NCBI GenBank assembly: GCA_016648135.1 | Contig: JADDOH010023187.1 | Coordinates: 1 to 64,000, forward strand | Origin: Agrypnia vestita | Taxonomy: Eukaryota > Arthropoda > Insecta > Trichoptera > Phryganeidae | Reading direction: 5' to 3' | DNA: 64,000 nt | Shown here: positions 23,250 to 32,720 of the stretch, piece after piece | Numbering within the stretch: position 1 is the stretch's first letter | Layout: each line of letters starts with the position of its first letter | The notes under the pieces: generated by a model | Told to the model about the DNA's origin: nothing | The model's database searches: none | The model's input: the letters and a program-made list of their open reading frames with translations, nothing else | Position numbers and translations under genes: made by a program

Positions 23250-23740
23250 GAACAAAGCTTTTTATGTGTATGAAGTCTTTATAAGGTGGTCCAGGGCTTA
23301 TGATCTCTATGAGCTGGCTTAAGTTATCGCTTTACACAAAGTTTTTGAGTAGCTTGTTGGTCTTGTGGTTAGGACACTCGCCTCGTGATCCAAAGGTCGC
23401 AGGTTCGAATCTCAGCCCAGACTAGCAAGTTAGTCCTATTTTCATAGCACAAGCGTTTAGCTTAGTTTGAAAATAGTAAGAATATTGATGTGACATGTAT
23501 TCCGTGTTCGCATCTCTATTTTTATTACAAAAAAAAAAAGTAACGTTTACCAATTCCAACGTAAGAACATCCACATATTATAAAAAAATTTAATGTTGTA
23601 CATATGTACCTATATATTTCAAAATCAATTTCTTTCATGTCTTCGAATAGACTATGCTAGATATATCTATGGTCATTTCCATTATATAGTAGGTATACAT
23701 ATATTTCGCAGGTCTATATTTTTAAAGTGATTTTTTTTTA
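23250..23740 (+). repeat. family X repeat, copy 2, split by a SINE
   Basis: The left part (GAAGTCTTTATAAGGTGGTC, CAGGGCTTATGA, GGCTTAAGTTATCGCTTTAC) stops at about 23346. The right part (TACCAATTCCAACGTAAGAA, CATCCACATATTA) resumes at about 23545. The SINE between them interrupts the consensus CTTTACACAATGTTTCACC, so the SINE inserted later. Confidence 0.65.
23347..23540 (+). mobile_element. tRNA-derived SINE, family S, copy 1
   Basis: The head GTCTTGTGGTTAGGACACTC with B box AGGTTCGAATCTC is clearly tRNA-like. The body contains AGCAAGTTAGTCCTATTTTC and AGAATATTGATGTGACATG, and it ends in a poly(A)-like run. The same unit occurs inverted at 23742-23926, again minus at 24505-24690 and in shortened form at 35713-35815. 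Confidence 0.8.
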
Positions 23741-23741
23741 A

Positions 23742-23926
23742 ATAGAGATAGAGAGAAATAGAACACGGAATATGTATCACATCAATATTATTACTATTAT
23801 CAAACTAAGCTAAGCACTTGTACTATGAAAATAGGACTAACTTGCTGGTCTGGAGTGAGATTCGAACCCGCGACTTTTGTATCACGAGACGAGTGTCCTA
23901 ACCACAAGACCAACAATCTACTCATT
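23742..23926 (-). mobile_element. tRNA-derived SINE, family S, copy 2
   Basis: An inverted, nearly full copy: GTTGGTCTTGTGGTTAGGAC head, B box GGGTTCGAATCTC, the same body and an A-rich tail on the minus strand. Together with copy 1 it forms a head-out inverted pair about 200 bp apart. Confidence 0.8.
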
Positions 23927-24079
23927 ATTACTTATTACTACTCAATATTAAGCAATGTTCTTTTTAATGTAGGTATACCTATGTTATATTTTTTCGAATT
24001 ATTTAACACATACACAAGAATACGCCTGAAAATTATTATTTTCAACTTTTTATCTCCTTTTATCGAACAGTATTTTTAT

Positions 24080-24504
24080 AAGTATGTTCTGAGAACAGAA
24101 TTACCGGATTTTGTCCACAGAGGGATAATTATTATATTTATTTAGTTTTTTTCAGTCTTTATTTTTTCTAAATATTATTTACAATTCATTTAATCATAAA
24201 GGAATTTTATTATTTATTATTAATTTATCATAAAAAGTGTATTACGTATTGTGTAAAAATATTGTTTATCTGGAATTCATTATTGAAAAAAATAGGCATA
24301 ATAAATACAAATATTCTGTGTCTTCTTTTTTAGTATTATAATATACGTAGAGTGAAATTTACTTATTTTGTATAAATGCGTTATATTATAGCCAAGTGCA
24401 GGAAGGCGTTAAAATAAAATATAAAATTTAGGTAAAACATAAATCATGCATTCAAAAAATATTATAATCAATATGCCTCCAATGCATTTTTTTTTAAACA
24501 AAGA
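24080..24504. other. unannotated sequence with a short shared motif
   Basis: AAGTATGTTCTGAGAACAG and ATTTTGTCCACAGAGGG resemble a block at about 39565-39620. Otherwise nothing is seen. Confidence 0.35.
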
Positions 24505-24690
24505 TGCAAACACGGCAAATATGTCACATCAATATTTTTACTATTTTAAAACTAAGCTTAACGCTTGTGATATGAAAATAGAACTAACTTGCTGGTGTTC
24601 TGGAATGAGGCCCGAACCACCGATCACAAGATCATTAGGTGAGCGTAATGACCACTACAGCAACAACTTCGTTATTCATTTCATCCAATA
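24505..24690 (-). mobile_element. tRNA-derived SINE, family S, copy 3
   Basis: The minus strand carries the diverged head (TGTAGTGGTCATTACGCTCA, CGGTGGTTCGGGCC) and the intact body motifs AGCAAGTTAGTTCTATTTTC and TATTGATGTGACATAT. Older than copies 1 and 2. Confidence 0.7.
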
Positions 24691-25024
24691 ATTTAATTAT
24701 TTACACTTTAAAGGTTTTTCATGAAGTTTTACAACTCTAAAAGATAGAAATAATGGCCCATTGGTGGAAGAGATTGTATCTGTATATATATATTAGTGTA
24801 TATGCGAAGCGTGTAAAGAGGATTCACCTCTAACATTAGGGGCCCCTTCGATGTTTGTAAGTAAGAATTGCTAAAAATGAAGCGCTTTGCATGTGTGTTG
24901 CCTTCCAGCGGGATGACAACAAGAGGTCCCATGAATCGTTCCACTTTATTATTTTTTAAAACAAAGGTCTACTTAAATACCATTTTATTTTCTGTCAAGA
25001 TGTTAATATCAAAATTATTTAATT
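24691..25024. other. unannotated sequence with a GC-richer block
   Basis: 24810-24945 is GC-richer and open on the minus strand (starting near ERFMGPLVVIPLEGNTHA), but nothing recognisable is encoded. It may belong to the neighbouring LTR element. Confidence 0.3.
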
Positions 25025-25124
25025 TGTTATAACTACCTACTAGTGAATGTACGTGTAACACCTTTAAATGAAATAAAAGTTAGTCTGTTGCGAACTACCC
25101 ACGTGTTTCAACAGGTTATGGGCC
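25025..25124 (+). mobile_element. copia LTR 3' end and primer-binding site
   Basis: The segment holds a poly(A) signal AATAAA (25072-25077) and ends TTTCAACA at 25113. It is followed at once by GGTTATGGGCC (25114-25124), the primer-binding sequence characteristic of Ty1/copia elements primed by an internal part of initiator tRNA-Met. The 5' part of the LTR is not identified, so the start is provisional. Confidence 0.7.
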
Positions 25125-25191
25125 TTTCGTTCGATTTATCAGTTTTTTTTAGTGTAAAAAAGATAAATTGTGTGCGTGGTTTCGCGGAAAC

Positions 25192-25326
25192 ATGATGACA
25201 AATTACATTGCAAGTGTGCCAAAGCTAAAAGGCAGGGAAAACTATGATGAGTGGTGTTTTGCAGCTGAAAATTTATTGGTGCTGGAGGGTATGGATAAAT
25301 ACATCAGACCAACGGCAGATAAATAA
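25192..25326 (+). pseudogene. copia-type Gag N-terminus, truncated
   Basis: Starts MMTNYIASVPKLKGRENY and continues DEWCFAAENLLVLEGMDKYI, the conserved start of insect copia Gag (capsid polyprotein of an LTR retrotransposon), then hits TAA after 44 codons. A full Gag-Pol would be far longer. It lies 67 bp after the primer-binding site, the normal leader spacing, so LTR end, leader and gag start form one element. Beyond the stop no integrase, RT or RNase H could be traced, so the element is cut down or deleted. Confidence 0.75.
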
Positions 25327-25971
25327 ATAAACAGTTTATATCAATATTTCCCCCCCACGATACAACAATAGTTGTGTTTAAACTGAAAATGGCAACGTGG
25401 GAGGTATTAAAATAACTGAATAAAATAAATCGTGAATATTTTAATTAGTTTATACAATTCTATAAATTTCTTCGAGGGTGGGTATTCAAGATACCCATTT
25501 AGTATTCAGGCTGTAGCGCTGTGATCCTATTGTATTGCAAATGGTTTATTTTAAAGTTACATTACTTCTACAACATTAGCTGACTTGGGGGATGAATTTA
25601 TTTTTCACAGCACTTGATATCCAATACAACGGGGCTTGACTTTGTAATCAATCACTGATTAACATTTTCTTTCTTTAGAAACAATATCTTTCCATTAATA
25701 TTATTATCTCCGTGTTAATAAATTCTAATGTTTATTAGCGTATATTTTTGTTTTAGAAAAGATTTTGGTGTTTTCGCTATTTGACTAGCTGATTGCGGTA
25801 AGTGTAGTGGATAAGTATCAAAAGAATAACTGTTATAAGTATTCGTTTTTTTTCAAACTCAAAAAATTGACATATGGAAATATAAACAATAGTTTTTTTT
25901 AATAATTAAATAAAACATGACTTGGTGTACACCACTAAATATTTATTTTCTTTATTCAATATGAATAAACA
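25327..25971. other. unannotated sequence
   Basis: Possibly further decayed copia sequence at its left edge. Otherwise nothing is supportable. Confidence 0.35.
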
Positions 25972-26012
25972 CCTCTACAAGTTTCGGGAACGACGTTCCC
26001 TTCCTCAGGAGG
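25972..26012 (-). ncRNA. hammerhead-type ribozyme motif of a Penelope-like element (family D)
   Basis: On the minus strand: stem I CCUC, core CUGAGGA, one extra A, stem II GGGAAC-GUC-GUUCCC, GAAA, a stem III of C-UU-G closed by A-U, UA as the UH site, then GAGG pairing back to stem I. All type-I hammerhead parts are present, with a single-nucleotide insertion before stem II. It lies downstream of the endonuclease remnant at 26203-26525, as expected for a pLTR ribozyme. Confidence 0.65.
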
Positions 26013-26202
26013 ATACAACGTACACTAAATTAAATGATCATTATATAATTATCAAGGGGGTGGAGAGTAGGCGCGGTAAATATAAGGTGGGGGGGGGGGG
26101 TTGTTGGAGAATAATTGAGGGATTGTTGATGTTGGTTTTTTTTATTTATTTATGGGAAAAATGTAAAGAATGGGTTTGTGCGGGATTGAATTTGACTGTT
26201 CA

Positions 26203-26525
26203 TTATATTTTTATTAAGTCAATATTTTTTCTTAATTCTAAAATTTCGAATCTATCTAATTGCTTTTGTTTTTTTTTACTTTGTAAAATTTTAAGACCTA
26301 AATTGTTGTCGAAAGTATGGTCGTATTCCAGCAAATGGTTTGCAGATTCCGAGTATTGCTATTTAAACATCTTAAATGTTCCTTATTTATTTTTTATATA
26401 GTTCTCTTTGTTTTGTCAATTTAAGAGGCAATACAATCTTTACATTGTAATTAATAAATTCCTGATTTTTTAATAGAGCTATCCTTATCTTTATTGTTTA
26501 AAATATATTTTTTAAATTTATTATT
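26203..26525 (-). pseudogene. Penelope-like element, GIY-YIG endonuclease end (family D)
   Basis: The minus strand encodes NNKDKDSSIKKSGIY, a stop replacing a residue, LQCKDCIAS, a degenerate YIG position, KTKRTI and NKEHLRC. After a frameshift it continues NHLLEYDHTFDNNLGLKIL and DRFEILELRKNIDLI. This is the order of the C-terminal GIY-YIG nuclease of Penelope-like retroelements (GIY, CxxC, YIG, R, EH, then NHL..H and the LEILE tail). Stops at the tyrosines and a frameshift mean it is dead. The reverse transcriptase domain is not present upstream. The plus-strand open frame 25922-26401 is its shadow. Confidence 0.75.
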
Positions 26526-26529
26526 ATAT

Positions 26530-27407
26530 AGAAAGCGGGTAGAAAAGTATTAGGTATGTTTTTGAAATTGCGTTAGATATTAGATTATTACAAAAAAAGT
26601 TTTTTAAGCTTTTTAATTTTCTGTGATGCGTTTCGCCTTATGAAGGCATTATCAATCGAAATATTTTACATTCAGCAACTTATATTGACATGAAAAGTAT
26701 TAGAAAGAGATATATAATTTTATGAATTAATTAAGGTTTTTCCTTAAAATTATATATTCAGTTTTAATTCGAGATATAAAGATTTATGGTGGTGCAATAA
26801 AGCTGCCAGTGGGCTGTCTTCGGTGAGAAGAATGATAAAGCACGGCGCAAAAAACTCGCCTGCGTGTGTGCTGCGCTTATCTGCTGGATGTGTTCACGCA
26901 GGCTACCTGATGCATCTGGCACATTATTCTGGCTGCGTTCAAGTATTGCGGTGATGTAATATTGATGGTCAGTCTGCACCACTCATCACAAAATTTCGAA
27001 CAAATTTTGTGACGCTTTTTGTGCGGCGAAATTATTCGAATTTATTTGAGCAATAATAAACAAGTTCCTCCAAACACACGAGTTATTTGATAAACTTCTT
27101 AATTATTTCGCACCCCCTCTATTCGCACCCTTTGCTAATAGCAATCATTTTAAATAGAAAACGAAGTTAAGTTCTTGGGAGTGGTTACAACTTTATTACA
27201 AAACCTTTTATTGGTACAGTGCATGAAAGTTTATGGATTCTAATATGGAAATTAAATAATAGTTAAATTTATACCCCAGGTGAAATGAAACATTGAAAAA
27301 CATTTGGCTTTTCTCGATAAAATGAAGAAAAGTGTAGAAATTTTGTAACTTAATTGAAAATTTTAATTGAAAAATCAATCACAATAATGCTATGAAAAAT
27401 AAACATA
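26530..27407. other. unannotated sequence with a GC-rich open stretch
   Basis: A weak hammerhead-like hairpin (GCCUU-CAU-AAGGC then GAAACG, minus) lies at 26626-26660. At 26764-26982 the minus strand is open for 72 codons with balanced composition, including REHIQQISAAHTQASFLRRA and SFFSPKTAHWQLYC. I do not recognise it. It may be an exon or a transposon part. A 10-bp-arm palindrome CACAAAATTT / AAATTTTGTG spans 26988-27012. Confidence 0.35.
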
Positions 27408-28321
27408 TGTGGGAAGGCTGAGGAGGATGAAGCCGCGGTGTTTGAATAGTATTTATTGAGATTTAATAATGACAAAGTTACAAGTATAGTAATTACAGTT
27501 ACACAATAATGAGTTGATGAATGGCGAGAGCTTCCGCAGTATAAGCGGTTCACGTCAAAGTGAGATAATCGGGTCTGCAGGCGCCGGCTTATATAGTGAT
27601 CCAAAACAACGAGCTCCTGGTGTTTTTGTCTGGCGTGCGGCCGCAGCCCGTGCGCCGATGTTTTGTCTCCATTTTTCTGCCTCTGCATTTCAGGGTTATG
27701 ACTCCGTCCCCTTTAGATTTCTCTTTGTTTGCTTTCGTCGCCCTCGTTTACAAAGTTGCTTACTTACTTACCATCACGCCTTTCTCCGTGGGGGTAAGCA
27801 GAGAGGATAGAGCGCCACACTCTTCTGTCCTGACATACAACTCTCGCCTCATCCACATTCATACATCTTCGCATGCAAGCTCGCCGGTTGTTGAAACGGG
27901 ACCATCTTCCAGTATCTGGTTGATCTGGTCATGCCACGTCTTCCGCGGTCGCCCTCTCTTTCTGGCGCCATCAACACTTGCATTATATATTTTTCTTATC
28001 ATTCTTTCCTCATTCATTCGCTCAACATACCCAAACCATCTAAGCGACCCTTTTTTAATTCTATTAATTATGCTAAGATCGGCTTTGCATTCATTCCTAA
28101 TATCTGCATTCTTTACTCTATCATAAATTGATTTTCCACAAATACGTCTGAAGGATCTCATCTCTACTGCATTCAACTTCTTTCGTTCCTCTTCTGCCAG
28201 CTCCACAATTCGGCTTCCTTCGTGACCGCTGTTCGCGGGGAGTAATGACCCACGATACTCGGCGTCAGCACGTATGATGTTGCCGTTCCTTTTGTGTGCG
28301 TGAGCGTATCACGTCACCACA
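27408..28321 (-). mobile_element. possible LTR interrupted by a LINE
   Basis: On the minus strand the outer parts read as an LTR: start TGTGGTGACGTGATACGC (28321 downward), TATA box TATATAAGCCGGCGCC at about 27596, poly(A) signal AATAAATAC at about 27455 and end CTTCCCACA at 27408, giving TG...CA ends. The middle (27748-28233) is a LINE. No matching target duplication was found, so the boundaries are tentative. Confidence 0.35.
27748..28233 (-). pseudogene. LINE C-terminus, WHDQI family, best copy
   Basis: The minus strand encodes EAELWSWQKRN, a frameshift, then KLNAVEMRSFRRICGKSI, YDRVKNADIRNECKADL, IKKGSLRWFGYVERMNEE, RKTWHDQINQILEDGPV. After a second frameshift it continues CMRRCMNVDEARVVCQDRR and WRSILSAYPHGERRDGK. 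This is the C-terminal domain after the reverse transcriptase in a common lepidopteran non-LTR element. The 3' end carries a (GTAA)n tail at about 27749-27765. Other copies: 18240 (+), 34540 (+) and 37990 (-). It is 5'-truncated and frameshifted, so inactive. Confidence 0.85.
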
Positions 28322-30109
28322 TCACTCCCCTCTTAGTGGGGTACCTGCCGCAGGCAGGTGGTCCACGAAAATCCATGTAGTATATGTGTGGTGCCATACG
28401 TAACTGTAGCGGTGGTCACGATGATATTTACTTTGATGATGATGATGTTGATGGTGCTCCAGTTGTCGATTCATTCTTTCCTTGTGTGCGTAGCTGCAAG
28501 TCGTATTTATTTACTACGGAGTTTTACGCACGCTCGGTATTTATTACAACTGCTTCGCTTGAATGAAAGTGTTTATTATTATTTTCGTTGTTCGCCCGTT
28601 ATCGCTGAGTCGCCTGTACATGAATGAGTAGCCTATTATTCTCGGCGCGCGGTGTCGTGTCTTCACTGTGTTATTTGTTTACGTTGCATTTCGCCGGGCG
28701 CGGTGCCCGTTCTTATCGCTGATGTTATGGTTCTCTTGGATCAGGTCGCTGCCTCTCTCTGGAATGTGATACTCTCAGCTGTTCCGTTTGTATCCGTCTG
28801 CAGCTGATTTGGATTTGTCGAATGTAGTAATGTTCTTCTTACTGCCTTAACTGGCGGCCGAAATATATGTAATGAAAGTAGGCTACAAATCACACATTTA
28901 AAAAAAATAACACTACCTTCTATTTTTAATTTTTCGATAAATCCTATACTTTAATCTTCTTGGTGATAAATAAAGTAATCTGGTATTCTTACATTTTTTC
29001 AGGAAATAATAATTTATTCGAAGCTTAAAAATATGAGGAAAGCAAAGTAGCCTGTGATAAAACATTAAAATTGCGATGGTGGTGTATGGGTTAAAAAATT
29101 GTATTTCTTTCCTAATCACTATCCTTACCCCACTTGATAATTTTGTCAAAATAAGTTGAAATACGCGAAATAATTTGGAACTGAAATTGAAATTATTTCA
29201 AAATAAATGAAATTCCTTTTCATATTTCAGTGTTTAATATTATTATCAATTGCCATTTCCCTTTCATCTCTGGGATATTAAGGTGAGGGATGGTCCGGTG
29301 TTCAACGGAGGAAGTCTTCAGTAGTAAATGAATCGTTAAGCTTCATTACTCTTAACGTAATGATTTTTTACGTCCCAAGTAAAAAATTACAGATTATTTT
29401 AGACCTTTGAATATCTGACGGAAATTTGTAGTTTGAATAGTAATTTTAAACAGTCTTAAATTATTTAAAATATGTTTTATACCCAGCTGTCAGTTTCACA
29501 CTAATTTACCAATTTGAATGATTATTAAATGGATATTTAATCCTGCATAGCAAAAATTTGACAAATAGACATAACTTATTTATTATTTCAAGTATGTATT
29601 GAAGGATTTATAATACCCTTATAAGGAATAAAAAAAAAAAACGTTTGACTATTTTAGATACCTCGGAAAAAATATTATTTTTTAATTTTTCTTCACATTA
29701 CCGAATATCACAACATTTCTAGATTATCCAATATCACAATACAGTAGTCGCTTTTTTTCAATAAATCAGGTGTTTTCTTCGATTTCTATAACAATAAAAG
29801 TACACTATTATCTTATTATCCACTCGCTTGCTCCGATCCAAAATACTGGCATTCCACGGAGATCCCTTAATCAGTCACATCCAAAAATATATGGACTTGC
29901 GATGGCTCGTAAAAAGTCTATTGTGTGTTTAAAAGATAAAAAAATTGATAAGCTAGCGCTATTTCTAGAAATAAATCAAAGTTTTTCATGTTTTCTGTTA
30001 ATAGAAAATAATGTAATTACGGTAAATTCTTGGCTATGCGTCGCGTGGCCGGCCTTTTGTTCCGGGGCAACTGTGATTACGTTTTTTCAAATGCGGGGCA
30101 AGCGAAAGA
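28322..30109. other. unannotated sequence, GC-richer at left
   Basis: 28322-28860 is GC-richer than average with small open frames on both strands, none recognisable. The open frames at 29770-30141 and 30030-30284 also lack known motifs. Confidence 0.35.
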
Positions 30110-30365
30110 TTACTGTAAAACCAAATTTATTAATCAATTAGAAAGACATACAGAAAAATCAAATCAACGAAAAAATATTGTGGTTGCTACCGGGATATTT
30201 TTTCCTTTATTTGTTTTTTCTGCGTGTCTTTCTAATGGATTCATTAATTTGGTTTTAATTAAATTTCACAGAACTTTATTCTGAAAAATTGCAACTTCGC
30301 AATATTATTGAAGTGAAGTTGCAATTTATATACAATATCTAAATTGCAACTTCACATTGAATATT
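30110..30365. mobile_element. palindromic remnant of the tRNA-Arg-like SINE
   Basis: AATTAGAAAGACATACAGAA, AATCAAATCAACGAAAAAAT and GGTTGCTACCGGGAT match the body and head junction of the 13141-13272 SINE. The sequence then turns back with CTGCGTGTCTTTCTAAT and AATTTGGTTTT, so the unit is an inverted repeat. ATTGCAACTTCxC recurs at about 30285, 30312 (reverse) and 30345. Confidence 0.6.
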
Positions 30366-30409
30366 ATGTATGAGTGGTTATTTTATTCCGATTCATCGTA
30401 AGTTAGAGC

Positions 30410-30860
30410 CATAGGAAAAACCCTATATTGTCAACTGACATTATCTCAAAATATTAAATTTATCGTCTACAAATCCAAAATATTATTAATTTCCACAACT
30501 GACAGTGATTATACAATTTATATATTACTAGATTATTGTGTGTATTCGCTACTAGAGTACGGTACTCAAATCTGGTGCCCATATTGTTCAGGGGCAGTAT
30601 ATTAAAACCTTTTTAAAAAAATCATTTAGAGAGGTTAAATACAAATCTTATGATTAACAGCAGGTTAAAGATTTCTAAAAAGGCACAATGAATCTTTTAA
30701 AGTTTGAAAGTTTGAAAGTTTAATAGTTTGAAAGTCTGAAAGTACAAGACGCAATGCTGCTTATCTTGTTTGTATAAATAAGGCTGTACATAATCTATTT
30801 CACAGATCTCTGATATCTCACGTGAGGTTTCTTATAAAGTTTAATATTTGAAGTGATAGA
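30410..30860 (+). pseudogene. degraded LINE polymerase fragment
   Basis: LLDYCVYSLLEYGTQIWCPY resembles the ..R..LEYGS.VW.P motif near the end of jockey-type polymerases. It is followed by KTFLKKSFREVKYKSYD and a QDAMLLILFV stretch in the place of the usual DxxxLYKL. Stops interrupt every frame. Confidence 0.5.
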
Positions 30861-32035
30861 TTTATAAAAACTTAAAAACTATATCATGTCTAACATACTA
30901 TAATCAAATTTCAACAACGTATCTTCAACAACAATCTTTAGTATGAAAACTAAATTAAACGTATTCTCTAGTATTTTATTATTAAGGTTCTAAACATTTT
31001 GGAATACATTTTTTAATGATTTTTTAAAAATACTTTGGTAAATGGTTGTACGTGAACATCTGTCTTTTAAGTATTCTGTATTTTTTTAATAAATCATTTA
31101 CATAATATTGTAATTTAGTAATTTATTTTTAAAAATTAAATAATTTTTTCACTAAACGAATAGTTTTGAGGATTGAAAAATAAATAGATGACAAATAAGA
31201 CGAATCAAATAGAAACATATATTTGTTTCGTCAGATAAATGTTCATAGTAGCACTTCTTGTTTCAAGAACAAAAATAGTCCAATCATAGTACCATCTCCT
31301 GTTTCAAGAAAAAGTTAAAATTAAAAAATTGTTTGAGTTCATTTAGAATTAAAATAAAAAAATACTCAGGTATATAATATATTTCAGAAAAATAAAAAAA
31401 CCGCAATAATGAATAAATTTGAAACTTAAACATAAAAAAAATACCAAAAGGTGTGGCAGCTAACATTCAGAGTAAGTAGGCCCATTTTTCACGTTTCATT
31501 AATGCCTCCCCAAAAGCTTCGTCCACACGGAGGAGCCACACAATTTTCACCTCATATAAAATTCTCTCTTAATTTACCCTCGTATGAATTTTTGAACTTG
31601 ACTCACATAATGGGCGCAACTTATATTTTATAATTTCATACAAAGTACTGCGATCTGTCTTTTTTATTAGAAAAATCGATTTCAGCTTATTGACCTAATG
31701 TCGCTATAAGCCTTAACTGAATAACCTGTCTTCTAAAACCCTAACTGAATGAATCAATATTAAACATTATATTACTAACTAAAAAAATACCAAACAACGT
31801 AATTAGGTTTCGACAATAAATGTCGATTTTTATTCTTCAATTTCAATGTGATATTCTATGAAATAAACATTATAATTCTACGTATTTTCGCCAGCGAATA
31901 ACAAGCTTCTTCATACCTGCTGATTTTTTTTGTTTGTTTGAATGAGAATTCAAGAACAATTTAAAAACATTTTTTAGTAACTCTCTTTTTTATTTTTAAT
32001 TCCTTTAATGGTTATCAAGGTGCTGGAAAAGTTGT
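30861..32035. other. unannotated sequence
   Basis: No gene. Degenerate hammerhead-like hairpins on the minus strand at about 31805-31850 (CGACA-UUUAU-UGUCG then AAAC) and 31888-31915 suggest Penelope pLTR scraps. Confidence 0.35.
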
Positions 32036-32362
32036 AAAAAACTAACCCATAAAAACCAAGTTTTCATTATAATCATTTTCTCATTTACTAATTGAAACAG
32101 GTTTCGAGCTTACCCCACGCGTTGGGCTTGAGTCGGACGACCCTACGAAAGGGGGTAATAAAAAATTTCGAAATATCCAAAATTATACTATAATTATTAA
32201 TTTTTTTAAACGACAATTTTTTAAATCATTTTCATCGTCGCTACAAGTCTGCCTGCAAAGTTTCAGATCGATTGGATCACGGGAAAAGGGTTAAAAATCG
32301 ATCAAAAGTTTTTTCGACAGACAAGCGAGCAGACGCTACGAGTTAAAAGAAAGGGAGTAAAA
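32036..32362 (+). repeat. dispersed repeat, partner of 38678-39130
   Basis: Shares AACCCATAAAAACCAAGTTT, ACGAAAGGGxGTAATAAAAA, the block CAAAGTTTCAGxTCGATTGG followed by ATCACGGGAAAAGGGTTAAA, and AGCAGACGC with a closing ACGAGTTAAA. The ending resembles a LINE 3' UTR. The class is not established. Confidence 0.7.
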
Positions 32363-32405
32363 TGTGGTTTCTCTTCTATTACGCCGATCATTTCTCACGT
32401 ATTTT

Positions 32406-32720
32406 CTACAATATTCTCTTCACCCAGATCACCTGAGAGAAAGTTTTCCTGCCCAGGGCAGTGCGGAACAGCTCTTCCACGCTTCTAATCCTGGTCCTCT
32501 CTCGGATGTTTCGAAACCAGGAATGCCGCATGCTTCCAACTCCTCTCCGATCTTCAATCTTCCCCTTCATGACGAGCCAAAGAATGGGGTTCTTTTCGCC
32601 TCTTATTATATGATCAAAATATGAAATTTTACGGAGCTTTACTGTGTTGAGTAACTGTCTGTTTGTGTTTACTCAACGTTAAACTTCACTCAACTCTAGA
32701 TCGTCTTCGTCTCGTTACTA
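32406..32720 (-). pseudogene. LINE C-terminal fragment, GKIE family
   Basis: The minus strand reads VNTNRQLLNTVKLRKISYFD, HIIRGEKNPILWLVMKGKIE, DRRGVGSMRHSWFRNIRER and SVEELFRTALGRKTFSQVIW, then TAG at 32406. These are the hallmarks of a widespread lepidopteran non-LTR polymerase C-terminus (LLNTVK.RK..YFGHI.R.EK, GKIEGRR, SWLKNLR, LFR.A). Stops lie upstream of VNTN, so only the last 85 or so codons are open. Confidence 0.8.

Noticed and set aside
25922..26401. 159-codon plus-strand open frame
   Set aside because: Lies antisense to the Penelope endonuclease remnant and hammerhead on the minus strand.
27514..28131. Several overlapping plus-strand open frames up to 176 codons
   Set aside because: Explained by antisense reading of a LINE C-terminus and an LTR-like unit.
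32364..32624. 86-codon plus-strand open frame
   Set aside because: Antisense to a clear LINE C-terminus on the minus strand.
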